Below, piece by piece: positions 6,938 to 15,363 of a DNA stretch of 28,284 nt. The DNA lies in assembly GCA_040877285.1 (NCBI GenBank), contig JBBDNZ010000075.1, positions 1-28,284 of the forward strand, in the 5' to 3' direction. The notes under the pieces were generated by a model that saw only the letters and a program-made list of their open reading frames with translations, had not been told where the DNA came from and searched no databases. A program made the translations under genes and the position numbers. The DNA comes from CANKHA01 sp040877285. GTDB lineage: Bacteria; Pseudomonadota; Alphaproteobacteria; Rhizobiales; Xanthobacteraceae. Positions within the stretch are counted from its first letter, which is position 1, and each line of letters opens with the position of its first letter.

Positions 6938-7987
6938 ATGCCGCGCACGTCTTCCTTATGGCCGATACCCACGCGACTTTTGTTCTGTGTCGCCGTGGCG
7001 CTCCTTGCCTTGCAGCAGGAGGTAGAGCCCGCGCCTGCGCAATCGGAGGGGCGTCTTTACGGTTTCAATCTCGTCTCATCACCCGGACATTCCTACGGCT
7101 CCATATCGGCGCAACGATCTATTCTGACGGCCAAGCAGCTAGGCGCCAATGCGGTAGCAATCGTTCCCTTCCTGTGGCAGCCGAATCCTTCGAGCGGCGC
7201 GCTCACGCGCGGCAACGACATGACGGACGAAGAATTGCGCACAGCGATCCGGCAGGCGCGCGCACTCGGACTCTACACGATCGTGAAACCGCATGTGTGG
7301 ATTCCGCAAAGCTGGGCGGGAGCCGTAGCGCCACAATCACCGGAATCCTGGCGCGTTTGGTTTGCCCATTATCGCCGCGAAATCGAGCGTATCGCGCAGA
7401 TTGCGGCGCAAGAGAATGCCGATGCTTTTATTGTCGGTACCGAACTGAGCAAGACCACCCATCGGCCGGAATGGCACACGGTGATCGCGGCGGTACGCGC
7501 GGCATTCCCCCGCACGCTGCTCTATGTGGCGCACAATGCCGACGAAGCCGAAGCGGTGCCGTTCTGGGATCTGCTCGATATGGCCGGTGTTTCGCTCTAT
7601 CCGCCGCTGGGCCAAGACCACGATCGAGCCGACCGACTTGCCGCGATGGCGGGGACGGTAAAGCGGCTCGAAGCTCTCGCCAAGGAGATCGGCAAGCCGG
7701 TTCTGGTGGCGGAGGTCGGCATGCGCTCGGCCCAAGGCGCCGCCGCCAAGCCCTGGGAGAGCGCGGAGGAGCGCGTAGCCCAGGCAAACCTGCCGCTTCA
7801 GGCGGAGGTGCTTGCCGATTGGCTGAAAGCGTTGGACCGACCGGCGATCCGCGGTGTTCTGATTTGGCGTTGGTTCACCGACCCCGCCGCCGGCGGGAGC
7901 AACGACACGGATTTCACGGTGCAGGGAAAACCCGCGGAGGCGGTCTTGCGCTGTGCCTGGGCGGCGGTCTGCGGGCGTTCCGATTAG
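6938..7987 (+). CDS. Secreted GH113-like TIM-barrel glycoside hydrolase
   Basis: This 349-residue protein has an N-terminal signal sequence (hydrophobic residues ~12-25, cleavage probably near PAPAQS). The rest resembles clan GH-A enzymes of the GH113 (beta-mannanase-like) type. The candidate acid/base glutamate is E169 in FIVGTEL and the nucleophile is E259 in VLVAEVG, 90 residues apart as expected for two barrel strands. VKPHVWIP and GVLIWRWFTD are other typical strand ends. It probably cleaves or trims a beta-linked polysaccharide in the periplasm or outside, by analogy with glycosidases kept beside exopolysaccharide synthases (such as BcsZ in cellulose operons). It sits in one operon with the REC-HPt regulator and overlaps the converging beta-barrel gene by three bases. 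The substrate is unknown. Confidence 0.82.
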   Translation: MPRTSSLWPIPTRLLFCVAVALLALQQEVEPAPAQSEGRLYGFNLVSSPGHSYGSISAQRSILTAKQLGANAVAIVPFLWQPNPSSGALTRGNDMTDEELRTAIRQARALGLYTIVKPHVWIPQSWAGAVAPQSPESWRVWFAHYRREIERIAQIAAQENADAFIVGTELSKTTHRPEWHTVIAAVRAAFPRTLLYVAHNADEAEAVPFWDLLDMAGVSLYPPLGQDHDRADRLAAMAGTVKRLEALAKEIGKPVLVAEVGMRSAQGAAAKPWESAEERVAQANLPLQAEVLADWLKALDRPAIRGVLIWRWFTDPAAGGSNDTDFTVQGKPAEAVLRCAWAAVCGRSD

Positions 7988-8784
7988 AACTTGCGCGTGG
8001 CGCCAAGGACGATGCCGTTCTCCTGCAATGCATTGCGTCCGGTGAAGGTGGTAAAGCCGCCGAACTGGATGGCCCAGGCCGGAGTCGCCTCATAGACGGC
8101 GTTGATCTGCAATTTGTAATAGGCGTAACTGGGAAAAGCCGGCGTGCCTGCGCCCTCCGAAATCACATTGAAGGATTGGGCAAGCAGTTGCCAGCGCGGC
8201 GCCATGCGCAGGCCGAAGGTAAGGTCGGCACGAAATTCGTCAGGCGGGTCGCCGGAGCGGAATCGTTGTGCAAGTTGCAGGTCGATAAATGCCTCCCAGC
8301 CGCCGACGGATAGACTGCGGCCGATCAGGATACGATTATCGATTTCGGTATCAGTGTAGCCGACCGCGGCTGGATTGGCTCTCTGAAAGGTGCCTGGAAC
8401 GCGCAACGTGGCCTGGCCGGAAAGCACCCAAGAATCGTCTTGCAGCAGGAGGTGGCGTCCGCCGAATTCGCTGTAGCCGAGGCCGGTCCGCCGTCCGCCG
8501 TCCGCTCCATCTATGTCAACTTGCTGAAGTCCGGGCGAAGCCATGAGCGTGAAACGGTCGGTGGCGCCGTATTCGATCAGGCTCTGCATCTCGAATTTGG
8601 TATAGCGGGGTCTCGATTGGGGCGTTTCGGAGCCGTCATAAGCCTTTTCGGCCGCGCTCCAGGTTCCTGTGATAACGACCTGACCTTTACCTTCGGGCAT
8701 GGTCCAGGCACCGGCGAAGGCGTCGGGTAAAGATGTCATCGAAATCACTCCCAGATACAGACCCGCCGCGATCCGATGCCTCAA
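7984..8784 (-). CDS. Outer-membrane beta-barrel protein, possible polysaccharide porin
   Basis: This 266-residue protein has a signal peptide (positive MRHR, then a hydrophobic stretch, cleavage near AFAGA). Its mature part shows alternating polar/hydrophobic strands and ends in Phe (ATRKF), the usual C-terminal outer-membrane insertion signal. It resembles the uncharacterised outer-membrane barrels often annotated as MetA-pathway or transporter proteins. A TTG start at 8784 is proposed because GGAGA (8791-8795) precedes it by six bases and no better start exists. It lies 89 bases downstream of the REC/degenerate-GGDEF gene on the same strand and is probably the last gene of the polysaccharide operon. 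No BcsC-like TPR porin is visible, so this may be the export pore (inference). Confidence 0.75.
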   Translation of the reverse strand: MRHRIAAGLYLGVISMTSLPDAFAGAWTMPEGKGQVVITGTWSAAEKAYDGSETPQSRPRYTKFEMQSLIEYGATDRFTLMASPGLQQVDIDGADGGRRTGLGYSEFGGRHLLLQDDSWVLSGQATLRVPGTFQRANPAAVGYTDTEIDNRILIGRSLSVGGWEAFIDLQLAQRFRSGDPPDEFRADLTFGLRMAPRWQLLAQSFNVISEGAGTPAFPSYAYYKLQINAVYEATPAWAIQFGGFTTFTGRNALQENGIVLGATRKF

Positions 8785-8790
8785 AGTGAT

Positions 8791-8795
8791 TCTCC
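8791..8795 (-). promoter_or_regulatory. Shine-Dalgarno site supporting the TTG start of the beta-barrel gene
   Basis: GGAGA on the minus strand lies six bases before the TTG at 8784. This is the main reason for calling that non-ATG start. Confidence 0.55.
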
Positions 8796-8873
8796 AGGCA
8801 CAGCGCCTGGATAACAGTTAGGGACGCATGCGCCCGTCAGTGAAAATACGGACGGCTTCGCCTTGATCTCCCG

Positions 8874-9842
8874 CTACAGCGTGACTGCTGCGACTCGATT
8901 GCCGCCCGCCGCTGCCGCCGCTTGAACAGTCGAGATGGCCTGCGTCAGCAATTGCACGCGATCAGTGCCGCGGCGAACCTGGCCGCTCACCACCGATACG
9001 CTGGCGGTGACGTGGTCCGCCGCCACCGATTCCGAATTGTTGAGGCGGAGCCGCGATACGGCGGTGCACAGGGCTTTGCCAAGGTCGGTCGCTTCCGAGG
9101 CCTTGATATCCGGAGCCACCAGCACGATCACACCGTTGCGGTAAGCCGCGGGAACGATGCCGACCGCGGCCGGCAGGCTACGCACGGCCTGGGCGATCTG
9201 CGCCAGGAGTTTCCGCGCCGCTTGTTCGCCGTGGGTGGCGCGGAAGGCGTCGAGCCGGTCAACCTCGATCGCGATGATAGAGACGGCCTGCTCCTTGCGC
9301 TGCCCGGTCGTCGCAGTCAGATAGGCTTCGGCCCCCTCTCCGACAAAAAGTCCCGTAGCTTCGTCGATCCACAACGTCGAGTGGCGGTCTCCCCAGCTCG
9401 ACATGAATGCGAGCAGCTCACGCTCGCGTTCCAGGCGGCGCTCAAGCTCGGCCTTGAGTTTGAGCGCGGAACGCACGCGCGCGACAAGCTCAATCCGGTT
9501 CACCGGCTTGGTCACGTAGTCCGTGGCGCCGGCGACAAAGGCATTCTGCAAACTGTCCATATCGTCGAGTGTCGTGACCATGATGATTGGCGTATCGGTG
9601 TAATGCGGATCCTTGCGGATGCGCGCACAAGCCTCGATACCGTCGATTTCCGGCATCACGATGTCGAGCAGCACGAGATCGGCGCGGGGCGTAAAGTCGC
9701 CGCCAGTGTGACCGAGGTCCAACATCTTGAATGCCTCCCAGGCCGAAGCCGCGGTCAGCACATCTTTGTACCCGGCGGAGATCAGCGTCGCCTCGGTGAG
9801 TTCGCGCGAGTCCTCCGAATCATCGACCACAAGCATCCGCAT
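8874..9842 (-). CDS. Response regulator with REC domain and degenerate GGDEF domain
   Basis: This 322-residue protein has a receiver domain (residues 1-120) with D7/D8 (VVDDSEDS), phospho-acceptor D60 (LLDIVMPEIDG) and K112 (TKPVN). A coiled linker (~121-145) follows, then a domain with the GGDEF fold (~165-322). The fold is recognisable from IIAIEVDRLDAFRATHG, the VTASVSVVSG strand and a final AAAAGGNRV. The catalytic GGDEF loop is replaced by AYRNGVIVLVAP, so diguanylate cyclase activity is not expected. It may instead bind protein or nucleotide as a phosphorylation-dependent switch. The ATG at 9842 is chosen because GAGG (9848-9851) precedes it by five bases and the REC domain starts at once. 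Upstream in-frame sequence overlaps the previous gene. It is part of the polysaccharide operon. Confidence 0.86.
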   Translation of the reverse strand: MRMLVVDDSEDSRELTEATLISAGYKDVLTAASAWEAFKMLDLGHTGGDFTPRADLVLLDIVMPEIDGIEACARIRKDPHYTDTPIIMVTTLDDMDSLQNAFVAGATDYVTKPVNRIELVARVRSALKLKAELERRLERERELLAFMSSWGDRHSTLWIDEATGLFVGEGAEAYLTATTGQRKEQAVSIIAIEVDRLDAFRATHGEQAARKLLAQIAQAVRSLPAAVGIVPAAYRNGVIVLVAPDIKASEATDLGKALCTAVSRLRLNNSESVAADHVTASVSVVSGQVRRGTDRVQLLTQAISTVQAAAAAGGNRVAAVTL

Positions 9843-9900
9843 GCGAGCCTCGGTAGTTTTACCTATGTCCGTTTCAATAGCTATTGTAAGAAGCGATACA

Positions 9901-11388
9901 TCAATTTGCGTAAACGACAGCAGCGCTCTCGCGTGCGAACAAGCGCCAGGTATTATTTTGGTATATGAGCCGATAACCGGGAGGCCCATTGCGATACAAA
10001 AGCGGGAAGGCTTCGTTCAACCGGTCGCGCGCGCCGGTACGGCTGTGTGGATCAGGGACGGCGACGAACGGCGCGTCGATGCGCGAGAGGAGCATCGTGA
10101 TGGAAAAGGACGCGTTGGGCGGCAGAAGCAATCCGGAGGCGTGACCGCGGCCGAGCACCACGGCCGGGGCGTTGAAGCCATCGACCAGAACGCCGCGGCG
10201 TCCGTCGGTAGCGGCACCAAGAGCCAGCGCGTCCATGCGCTCGCGATCGCCGTCTCCGCCTTGCAGAGCGTCGGCAACCTGCGTGACCGTGCGTGGCTCG
10301 ATAACGGCAAGCGCCCCGGCGCCGCCAAGAAATCCCAGCAGCAGAAGCAGCAGTACAATCGGGTGCCGGTAGCGGGCGATCGGTATGCGGCCGAGCACGA
10401 TGGCCGCAAGGATAGGCGCGGCCACGGTCAGGGTGGCAAAATTGCCGTCCAGTCGCATGACGACGGCGAACGACGCCGCGGTTACCGCGATGGCGGCAAA
10501 AATTGCAACCGGCACGAGCAGCGGGCGGCGCCGATAGACCCAGGCGATCGCAACGAAGGCAAGCGGCGCCGCCGCGATCAGCACACCCACCATCACCAGG
10601 CCCGCATCCAGCGCCGCTAGTCCAAAGAATTCAATTGACGGCAGCGGCCCGAGGCTCGCCGTCCATCCGGATACCACGTCGTTCGACGCAAAAAATCTTA
10701 TGCTGCGGGCGGGAGAGACCCAGGAGACATAAGCGAAGGCGGCGGCGCCAAACAGAGTCGGGAACGCAAGCGTCAGTACGATGTTGACGGCCGATCCGGC
10801 GACAAGAACCGGGCGCACCGTAAAGGCGAGGAAAGGCATTGCCGCCGCGGCAATCGCGGGACCGAGCGGGTGCGAAAAGGCGGCGCCCAGGAGAGCAAGT
10901 CCCGCCATCATGATCGCGGGAAGGCCGCTGCGCGCGCGCAGATCGTAGAGTGCATTGCCGAAGAGATAGAGAAAGAATCCGAGAAACATGTCCGCCGACC
11001 CGGCAATAGCAGTGCGCAACAGCATCGGATGAAAGACGAGCAAAAGCGTTGCGATGGTGGCAAAAGCCGTCGGCCGCCCGGCCGCGCGCAGCGCACGGAA
11101 CCACAGACCGGCCATGACGGCGACGAGCCCCGCGGTCAGCAAGGCCGGCGACGGCGTGCCGTTCGGCGTCACCATCTGCACAAGCGTTGCGCTTACAAAG
11201 GGAATGCTGGGATAGGCCACAACGATCGAACTGATCGGCAATTCGCCATCGCCTCCCATCACTGCGGCGGCCCATAGCGCGACGCCATCCTCGGGCACAA
11301 GTCCGGCGCGGATCGCCGTTGCCGCCAAGGTCAGCGCACAGACGAAGACAAACAGCGCGATCGGCGCGGCGGCGAGGGAACGCATCAT
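9901..11388 (-). CDS. Polytopic membrane protein, GT-C glycosyltransferase-like
   Basis: This 495-residue protein has about ten or eleven predicted transmembrane helices across residues 5-370 and a soluble C-terminal domain of about 120 residues ending YQNNTWRLFARES. The architecture, with an acidic first extracytoplasmic loop (VPEDGVALW) and a terminal periplasmic domain, resembles GT-C enzymes such as the GT39/GT83-type transferases that use lipid-linked sugars. No single motif proves this. It starts in an ATGA overlap with the stop of the GT2 gene, so the two are translationally coupled. It may modify the polymer, supply a precursor, or help export it. The function is otherwise unknown. 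Confidence 0.7.
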   Translation of the reverse strand: MMRSLAAAPIALFVFVCALTLAATAIRAGLVPEDGVALWAAAVMGGDGELPISSIVVAYPSIPFVSATLVQMVTPNGTPSPALLTAGLVAVMAGLWFRALRAAGRPTAFATIATLLLVFHPMLLRTAIAGSADMFLGFFLYLFGNALYDLRARSGLPAIMMAGLALLGAAFSHPLGPAIAAAAMPFLAFTVRPVLVAGSAVNIVLTLAFPTLFGAAAFAYVSWVSPARSIRFFASNDVVSGWTASLGPLPSIEFFGLAALDAGLVMVGVLIAAAPLAFVAIAWVYRRRPLLVPVAIFAAIAVTAASFAVVMRLDGNFATLTVAAPILAAIVLGRIPIARYRHPIVLLLLLLGFLGGAGALAVIEPRTVTQVADALQGGDGDRERMDALALGAATDGRRGVLVDGFNAPAVVLGRGHASGLLLPPNASFSITMLLSRIDAPFVAVPDPHSRTGARDRLNEAFPLLYRNGPPGYRLIYQNNTWRLFARESAAVVYAN

Positions 11389-13265
11389 TGGGCGGCACGC
11401 TGCGCCGGCACGGCTTTTGGGTCCGTGTATCTGGACACGCCGTGTTGCGTCTTATCCCAATAGAATGGATTGCGCATAAGCTGCCAAAGGGCGCGATAAG
11501 CCGCCGCCGACATCAACACCCAATAGCCGAACACGGAGAGGCTGTAGGGAATAAGATCGAGCCGGCCGCGCCGGATCGGCGCCAGCATGCTCAAATAAAT
11601 GAAAGCGCCGTTGCCGGCGAGCAGATTGAGCGTGGCAAGCCACAACAGCGGTTCCGGAAAGACGACCTCGAAATCAGTCGCCAGGGTGGCGAGCCAAGCG
11701 AGATAAAGAATCCAGAAAATCGGATTGAAAAGCGCGGCCAGCACTGTTCCGCCGATAAAAAAGACAAATCCGAGCAGGCCGAGCGGGCCGGTCGTGCGCC
11801 AAAGAGACAATGGGCACCGCAGGTGGACCAGGAGGGTCTGCATATAGCCCTTGATCCAGCGTGAGCGTTGCCGCACCCAATTGCCGACGTGGCATGTCGC
11901 TTCCTCGAAGGTGGTCGAATCGACGACGCCGACCCGGTAACCCTTCTGCGTCAGGCGCAGGCCGAGGTCGGCGTCCTCGGTGACGTTGAATGGATCCCAG
12001 GCGCGCAGCTCGCGCAGCACCTTGATCTTGAAATGATTGGACGTACCGCCGAGCGGGATGGGAATCTTGAGCCGCTCAAGGCCCGGCAGCATCTGGTCGA
12101 ACCACAGCGCATAGTCGAGCGTGAACATTCGCGCTAGCCAATTCTCGCTGGAATTGTAGTAGTTGAGACAACATTGCAGGCAGACGACTTCGGGCGGCGA
12201 CCGCATGAACGTCGCCACCACTTTGCGAAGTTGATCGGGTTCGGGGCGATCCTCGGCGTCGTAGACCGCCAGATATTCGCCGCGCGCGAAACGCAGCGCA
12301 AAATTGCACGCCTTCGGCTTGGTCTGCGGCTGCGAGGGTGGCACGCGGATGATTTCGAACACGCCTTCGAGACCGAGCGTCCGCGCCACCTCGATGGTCT
12401 CGTGGTCGTCGGCCTCCAGCACGATCTTGATGTCGAGCTTGCCGAGCGGGTAGTCGAGCTGGCGCAGGGCTTGCGCCAGCATCGGCAGCATCTTCGCCTC
12501 GCGGTACATCGGCACCAGAACGGTGAAGACCGGCAACTCATCGTCGCGAAGCTGGCGGGCCATGATCTCGACGGTATGGTCCTTTTCGACGGAGCGCCCG
12601 CCGCCGGCAAAAACCAGGATGCCTTTGAACAGAAAATTTCCCAGATAAAAAACAGCCATGATCAGGTTGAGCGCGATCAGCGTCGCGATCGGCGCGAACG
12701 CAAGACCCGCCAGTAAGGCGGAGAACAAAACGTAGCCGGCGACGGCCTGTGCCGGCGTGAGAACCTGTTTGGCGGACATTTCAGGATCCTGTTCAGCCAG
12801 CTCGTACACGGCCCGATGCGACATCGTTGCGGCGAAGACGCTTTGCACCGTCCATACGATGTCGAATTTCGGCGCAACCACGAAGTCGACCGCGCCCCCC
12901 CAGCGCTGACGCGCGAACAGCACGGTTTCCGGCCCTGGCTCGGCAGTAGCGATGACGATGCGCCCCTCGCGCCGCCGCCAGGGCAATATCAGCCGCTGGA
13001 CATAGAGGTCCGCATCGGCCGCATTTAACAGCGACTCGTCAGGCGGTTCGCGGTCGAGGCTGACGAACGGCAGATCGTAATAACCGGCGAGGCCCTCATA
13101 ATAGGCCCGAGGCGAAATCCAATTGCGCGCGAGAATTGCGTCGCCGAGCCGTACGTTCCAGGTTTCCGCCAGCTGTGCGGCTTCGTCGAGCTGTGGCAGC
13201 GTCAGGATGTGGCGGCCGACCAGGAGGTCGCCAAGTGCGCGGTCGGACGGCGAGAGCTGTGCCAT
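11385..13265 (-). CDS. MshEN-domain GT2 polysaccharide synthase (NfrB/BcsA-like)
   Basis: This 626-residue protein opens with a GspE/MshE N-terminal domain (~6-150). Two tandem MshEN-type repeats are seen, LGDLLVGRHILTLPQLDEA and RLGDAILARNWISPRAYYEGL, and the rest of the domain follows to ~150. This fold binds cyclic di-GMP in MshE and NfrB. Two helices follow (~171-217), then a processive family 2 glycosyltransferase domain with EADD (285-288), DAED (336-339), TED (429-431) and QRSRW (466-470), and four C-terminal helices. It ends about 30 residues after the last helix, so the PilZ domain of BcsA is absent. The ATG at 13265 follows the BcsB-like stop by eight bases. Upstream in-frame sequence would overlap that gene. 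It probably polymerises and extrudes a beta-linked glycan under c-di-GMP control (inference from domains). The sugar is unknown. Confidence 0.85.
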   Translation of the reverse strand: MAQLSPSDRALGDLLVGRHILTLPQLDEAAQLAETWNVRLGDAILARNWISPRAYYEGLAGYYDLPFVSLDREPPDESLLNAADADLYVQRLILPWRRREGRIVIATAEPGPETVLFARQRWGGAVDFVVAPKFDIVWTVQSVFAATMSHRAVYELAEQDPEMSAKQVLTPAQAVAGYVLFSALLAGLAFAPIATLIALNLIMAVFYLGNFLFKGILVFAGGGRSVEKDHTVEIMARQLRDDELPVFTVLVPMYREAKMLPMLAQALRQLDYPLGKLDIKIVLEADDHETIEVARTLGLEGVFEIIRVPPSQPQTKPKACNFALRFARGEYLAVYDAEDRPEPDQLRKVVATFMRSPPEVVCLQCCLNYYNSSENWLARMFTLDYALWFDQMLPGLERLKIPIPLGGTSNHFKIKVLRELRAWDPFNVTEDADLGLRLTQKGYRVGVVDSTTFEEATCHVGNWVRQRSRWIKGYMQTLLVHLRCPLSLWRTTGPLGLLGFVFFIGGTVLAALFNPIFWILYLAWLATLATDFEVVFPEPLLWLATLNLLAGNGAFIYLSMLAPIRRGRLDLIPYSLSVFGYWVLMSAAAYRALWQLMRNPFYWDKTQHGVSRYTDPKAVPAQRAAQ

Positions 13266-13273
13266 GGCGTGGC

Positions 13274-15361
13274 CTAGTCGCGCGCTGCGTTGGCGTTGCG
13301 CCGGTACATCCGCGTCAAGGCGAACAGGAACAGTACCGTGGCGAACAGCCACAGGGCACCGACGATCCACGGCTGAAAGCGTGTTGCCACCGTGTCCCAG
13401 GACGTGCGCTCGGGGTAGGAGATTTTGACCAGGGTATCGCGCTCGGTGGACATGGCGAGCGACGTGCCGACATTGTCGAACACGGCAATGTCACCGCGAG
13501 CGAGCCTAAGCTCCCCGGGATTCGGTAGCGCCCCGTCGGCGGAAAGCGGCTTGATCCACATTCCCGAATGCGCGCCGGCGGTAACAAGCTGCGCGACGGC
13601 GCCGGAGCAGAAGTCGCCGAGATCGAGCAGGACGCGTTCCTTGCGGTCGGTAACGGCGACACGTCCGCGGTCGAAATGCACCAGCGGCGTGGCCCCCTCG
13701 GGCGCGACGCCGCTCACGGCGATGAACGAGGCTTTCGGCGCCGGCACGGATTCTGCCGCGATAAATTTCACCGTGATGGGCGCGCTGTCCGGCGAGAGCG
13801 CGTTCAGGATATTTGACAAGAGGGCGAGGAAAAATTGCGGCCGCTCGGCGGCGGCCTGCGGAAGCAACAGTTCCACGCCGTTCGCCCAAAGCGGCAACAG
13901 GTCGGCGAAGTCGCGTGCCGCTCCGGCCTTCGACAACACCACGGTGCTCGATCCGAGTATTTGCGCCGGGTAGCCCTGTGGCGCGAAGCGGCAGTCGCCC
14001 TGCGCGCTGCGGCGTTGCACGACGGTGCGGATATTCACTGTCGTTGTCACGAGTCCCTGCGGCAACGCAAGATCGAGCCGCGTCGGCTGGCCGGCCGCCG
14101 CCAGCGTGCTGCCGAGCAGACGTTCATTCACGAATACGCTCACCACCGCTTTCTCGCCGGCGCTGTCGGGCGCGACCAGGATATCGAGCGCGATGCGGGA
14201 CATGAACCTGCTGGGCGGCAGGTCGCGCGTGTCGATGGTGACGGAAAGTTCGGCCCGTCCGATAACATCGACCTGCTCGAGCGTCACGCCAAGCTCATCG
14301 AAGCTGACGCGTTCGGCGGGAAGCCTCGATCCGCCGACGGTGCCGACGGTGGCCTCCGTGAGACCGCGCGTGACCGAAAGAGAAGGACTCGCCAATAGAC
14401 GGCCGGCGCGAACCGCGTCCGCGCCGGCAACGAGCAGAGCCGGAAATCCCGCCACGCGGACGGCGGCGATGGTTCCCAAACCGGGAGTCGGCCCGGCGAC
14501 TGCAATTATCGGTTCGTCGATTTGTTTCGAAAATTCGTCAGCACCCCCGATGACGACGATACCTTGCGACCAGCGATGTTGCACGGCGCTCTTGGCGAGA
14601 TCGGCCAGGACTGTGCCGCCTCGATGAAAGCTAATGTGCCGGCCGGAAGCCGCAAGCGAACGCGCCACCGTCAAGGCCGCCGCGATATCGGACGGATCGA
14701 GCCGCCGTTCGGGCAGCACCACGGCGACATCGCGCGGCATCAGCGCCACGGTGGCGGGTACGTCGAGACGGGCCGTGGCGGGGACTTCGAATTCAATCGC
14801 CGTTTCCGGCCGGATCGTCAAACTGTCGCCCACATAGCGTGCGTCCATGCAGCGGTCCTGCGTCGCCGCACCTGAATAGAGAAAGGATAACTTGAGAAAG
14901 CCGCCGCGCGCCTTGAAGGACGTCAAAGGTAGACGGATGAGGCGGTCCATGCCGCGTCCATCCAGCGCCAGTGCGGAAACGACACGGTCGTTCACCAGGA
15001 TTTCGAAGCTGCGGCGCGCCTCATGCGCGCTGATATCGTCGATCGCCAGCACGAGCTCGGTAGGCTTGATGCCGGCGTCTTGCGGCAGCGGGATGAAAAT
15101 CTCGCGGCGGCCGCCGAGATGGTCGAAGCGGATACCGCCGACGAAACCTATATCGGCAAGCGTGATGCGCGAACCGATGGCTCCCACGCGCGAGATACTT
15201 TGCGCCGACCCGACTACGGGAAGCCGCGGCGGCACGGCGGTTGGAGCGGATACCGGCCGCGCAAGCTGGAAGCGTGCTTGGGCATCGGCGTTACCCGTAG
15301 CGCCGATGAACGTCCAAGCAAGACCGGCGAGCAAAGCGGCGCAAAAAGGGCGGAGTTTCAC
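13274..15361 (-). CDS. BcsB-like periplasmic subunit of a polysaccharide synthase
   Basis: This 695-residue protein has an N-terminal signal sequence (cleavage near ADAQA), a long periplasmic part resembling cellulose synthase subunit BcsB (alternating carbohydrate-binding-like and flavodoxin-like domains, for example IFIPLPQDAGIKPTEL and VGDSLTIRPE), and one C-terminal transmembrane helix (PWIVGALWLFATVLFLFAL) with a basic tail. That final helix is how BcsB anchors to BcsA. A GTG start at 15361 is chosen over the in-frame TTG at 15379 because GGAGG (15368-15372) sits six bases upstream of it and it begins two bases after the HPt stop. It presumably guides the nascent glycan from the GT2 synthase across the periplasm. 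The length fits the BcsB family. Confidence 0.85.
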   Translation of the reverse strand: MKLRPFCAALLAGLAWTFIGATGNADAQARFQLARPVSAPTAVPPRLPVVGSAQSISRVGAIGSRITLADIGFVGGIRFDHLGGRREIFIPLPQDAGIKPTELVLAIDDISAHEARRSFEILVNDRVVSALALDGRGMDRLIRLPLTSFKARGGFLKLSFLYSGAATQDRCMDARYVGDSLTIRPETAIEFEVPATARLDVPATVALMPRDVAVVLPERRLDPSDIAAALTVARSLAASGRHISFHRGGTVLADLAKSAVQHRWSQGIVVIGGADEFSKQIDEPIIAVAGPTPGLGTIAAVRVAGFPALLVAGADAVRAGRLLASPSLSVTRGLTEATVGTVGGSRLPAERVSFDELGVTLEQVDVIGRAELSVTIDTRDLPPSRFMSRIALDILVAPDSAGEKAVVSVFVNERLLGSTLAAAGQPTRLDLALPQGLVTTTVNIRTVVQRRSAQGDCRFAPQGYPAQILGSSTVVLSKAGAARDFADLLPLWANGVELLLPQAAAERPQFFLALLSNILNALSPDSAPITVKFIAAESVPAPKASFIAVSGVAPEGATPLVHFDRGRVAVTDRKERVLLDLGDFCSGAVAQLVTAGAHSGMWIKPLSADGALPNPGELRLARGDIAVFDNVGTSLAMSTERDTLVKISYPERTSWDTVATRFQPWIVGALWLFATVLFLFALTRMYRRNANAARD

Positions 15362-15363
15362 GC

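Noticed and set aside
6958..8313. A 451-codon plus-strand open frame across the glycosidase and beta-barrel genes
   Set aside because: Its translation is Arg/Gly/Cys-rich without domains, it is frame-shifted against the GH113-like gene and antisense to the barrel gene, both of which have clear protein features.
8922..9968. A 348-codon plus-strand open frame
   Set aside because: It is antisense to the REC/degenerate-GGDEF gene and rich in His, Arg and Asp, as expected for a GC-rich shadow frame. No family features.
13266..13370. Longer N terminus for the GT2 synthase
   Set aside because: The extension is Arg-rich, overlaps the end of the BcsB-like gene, and precedes a natural MshEN start at 13265.
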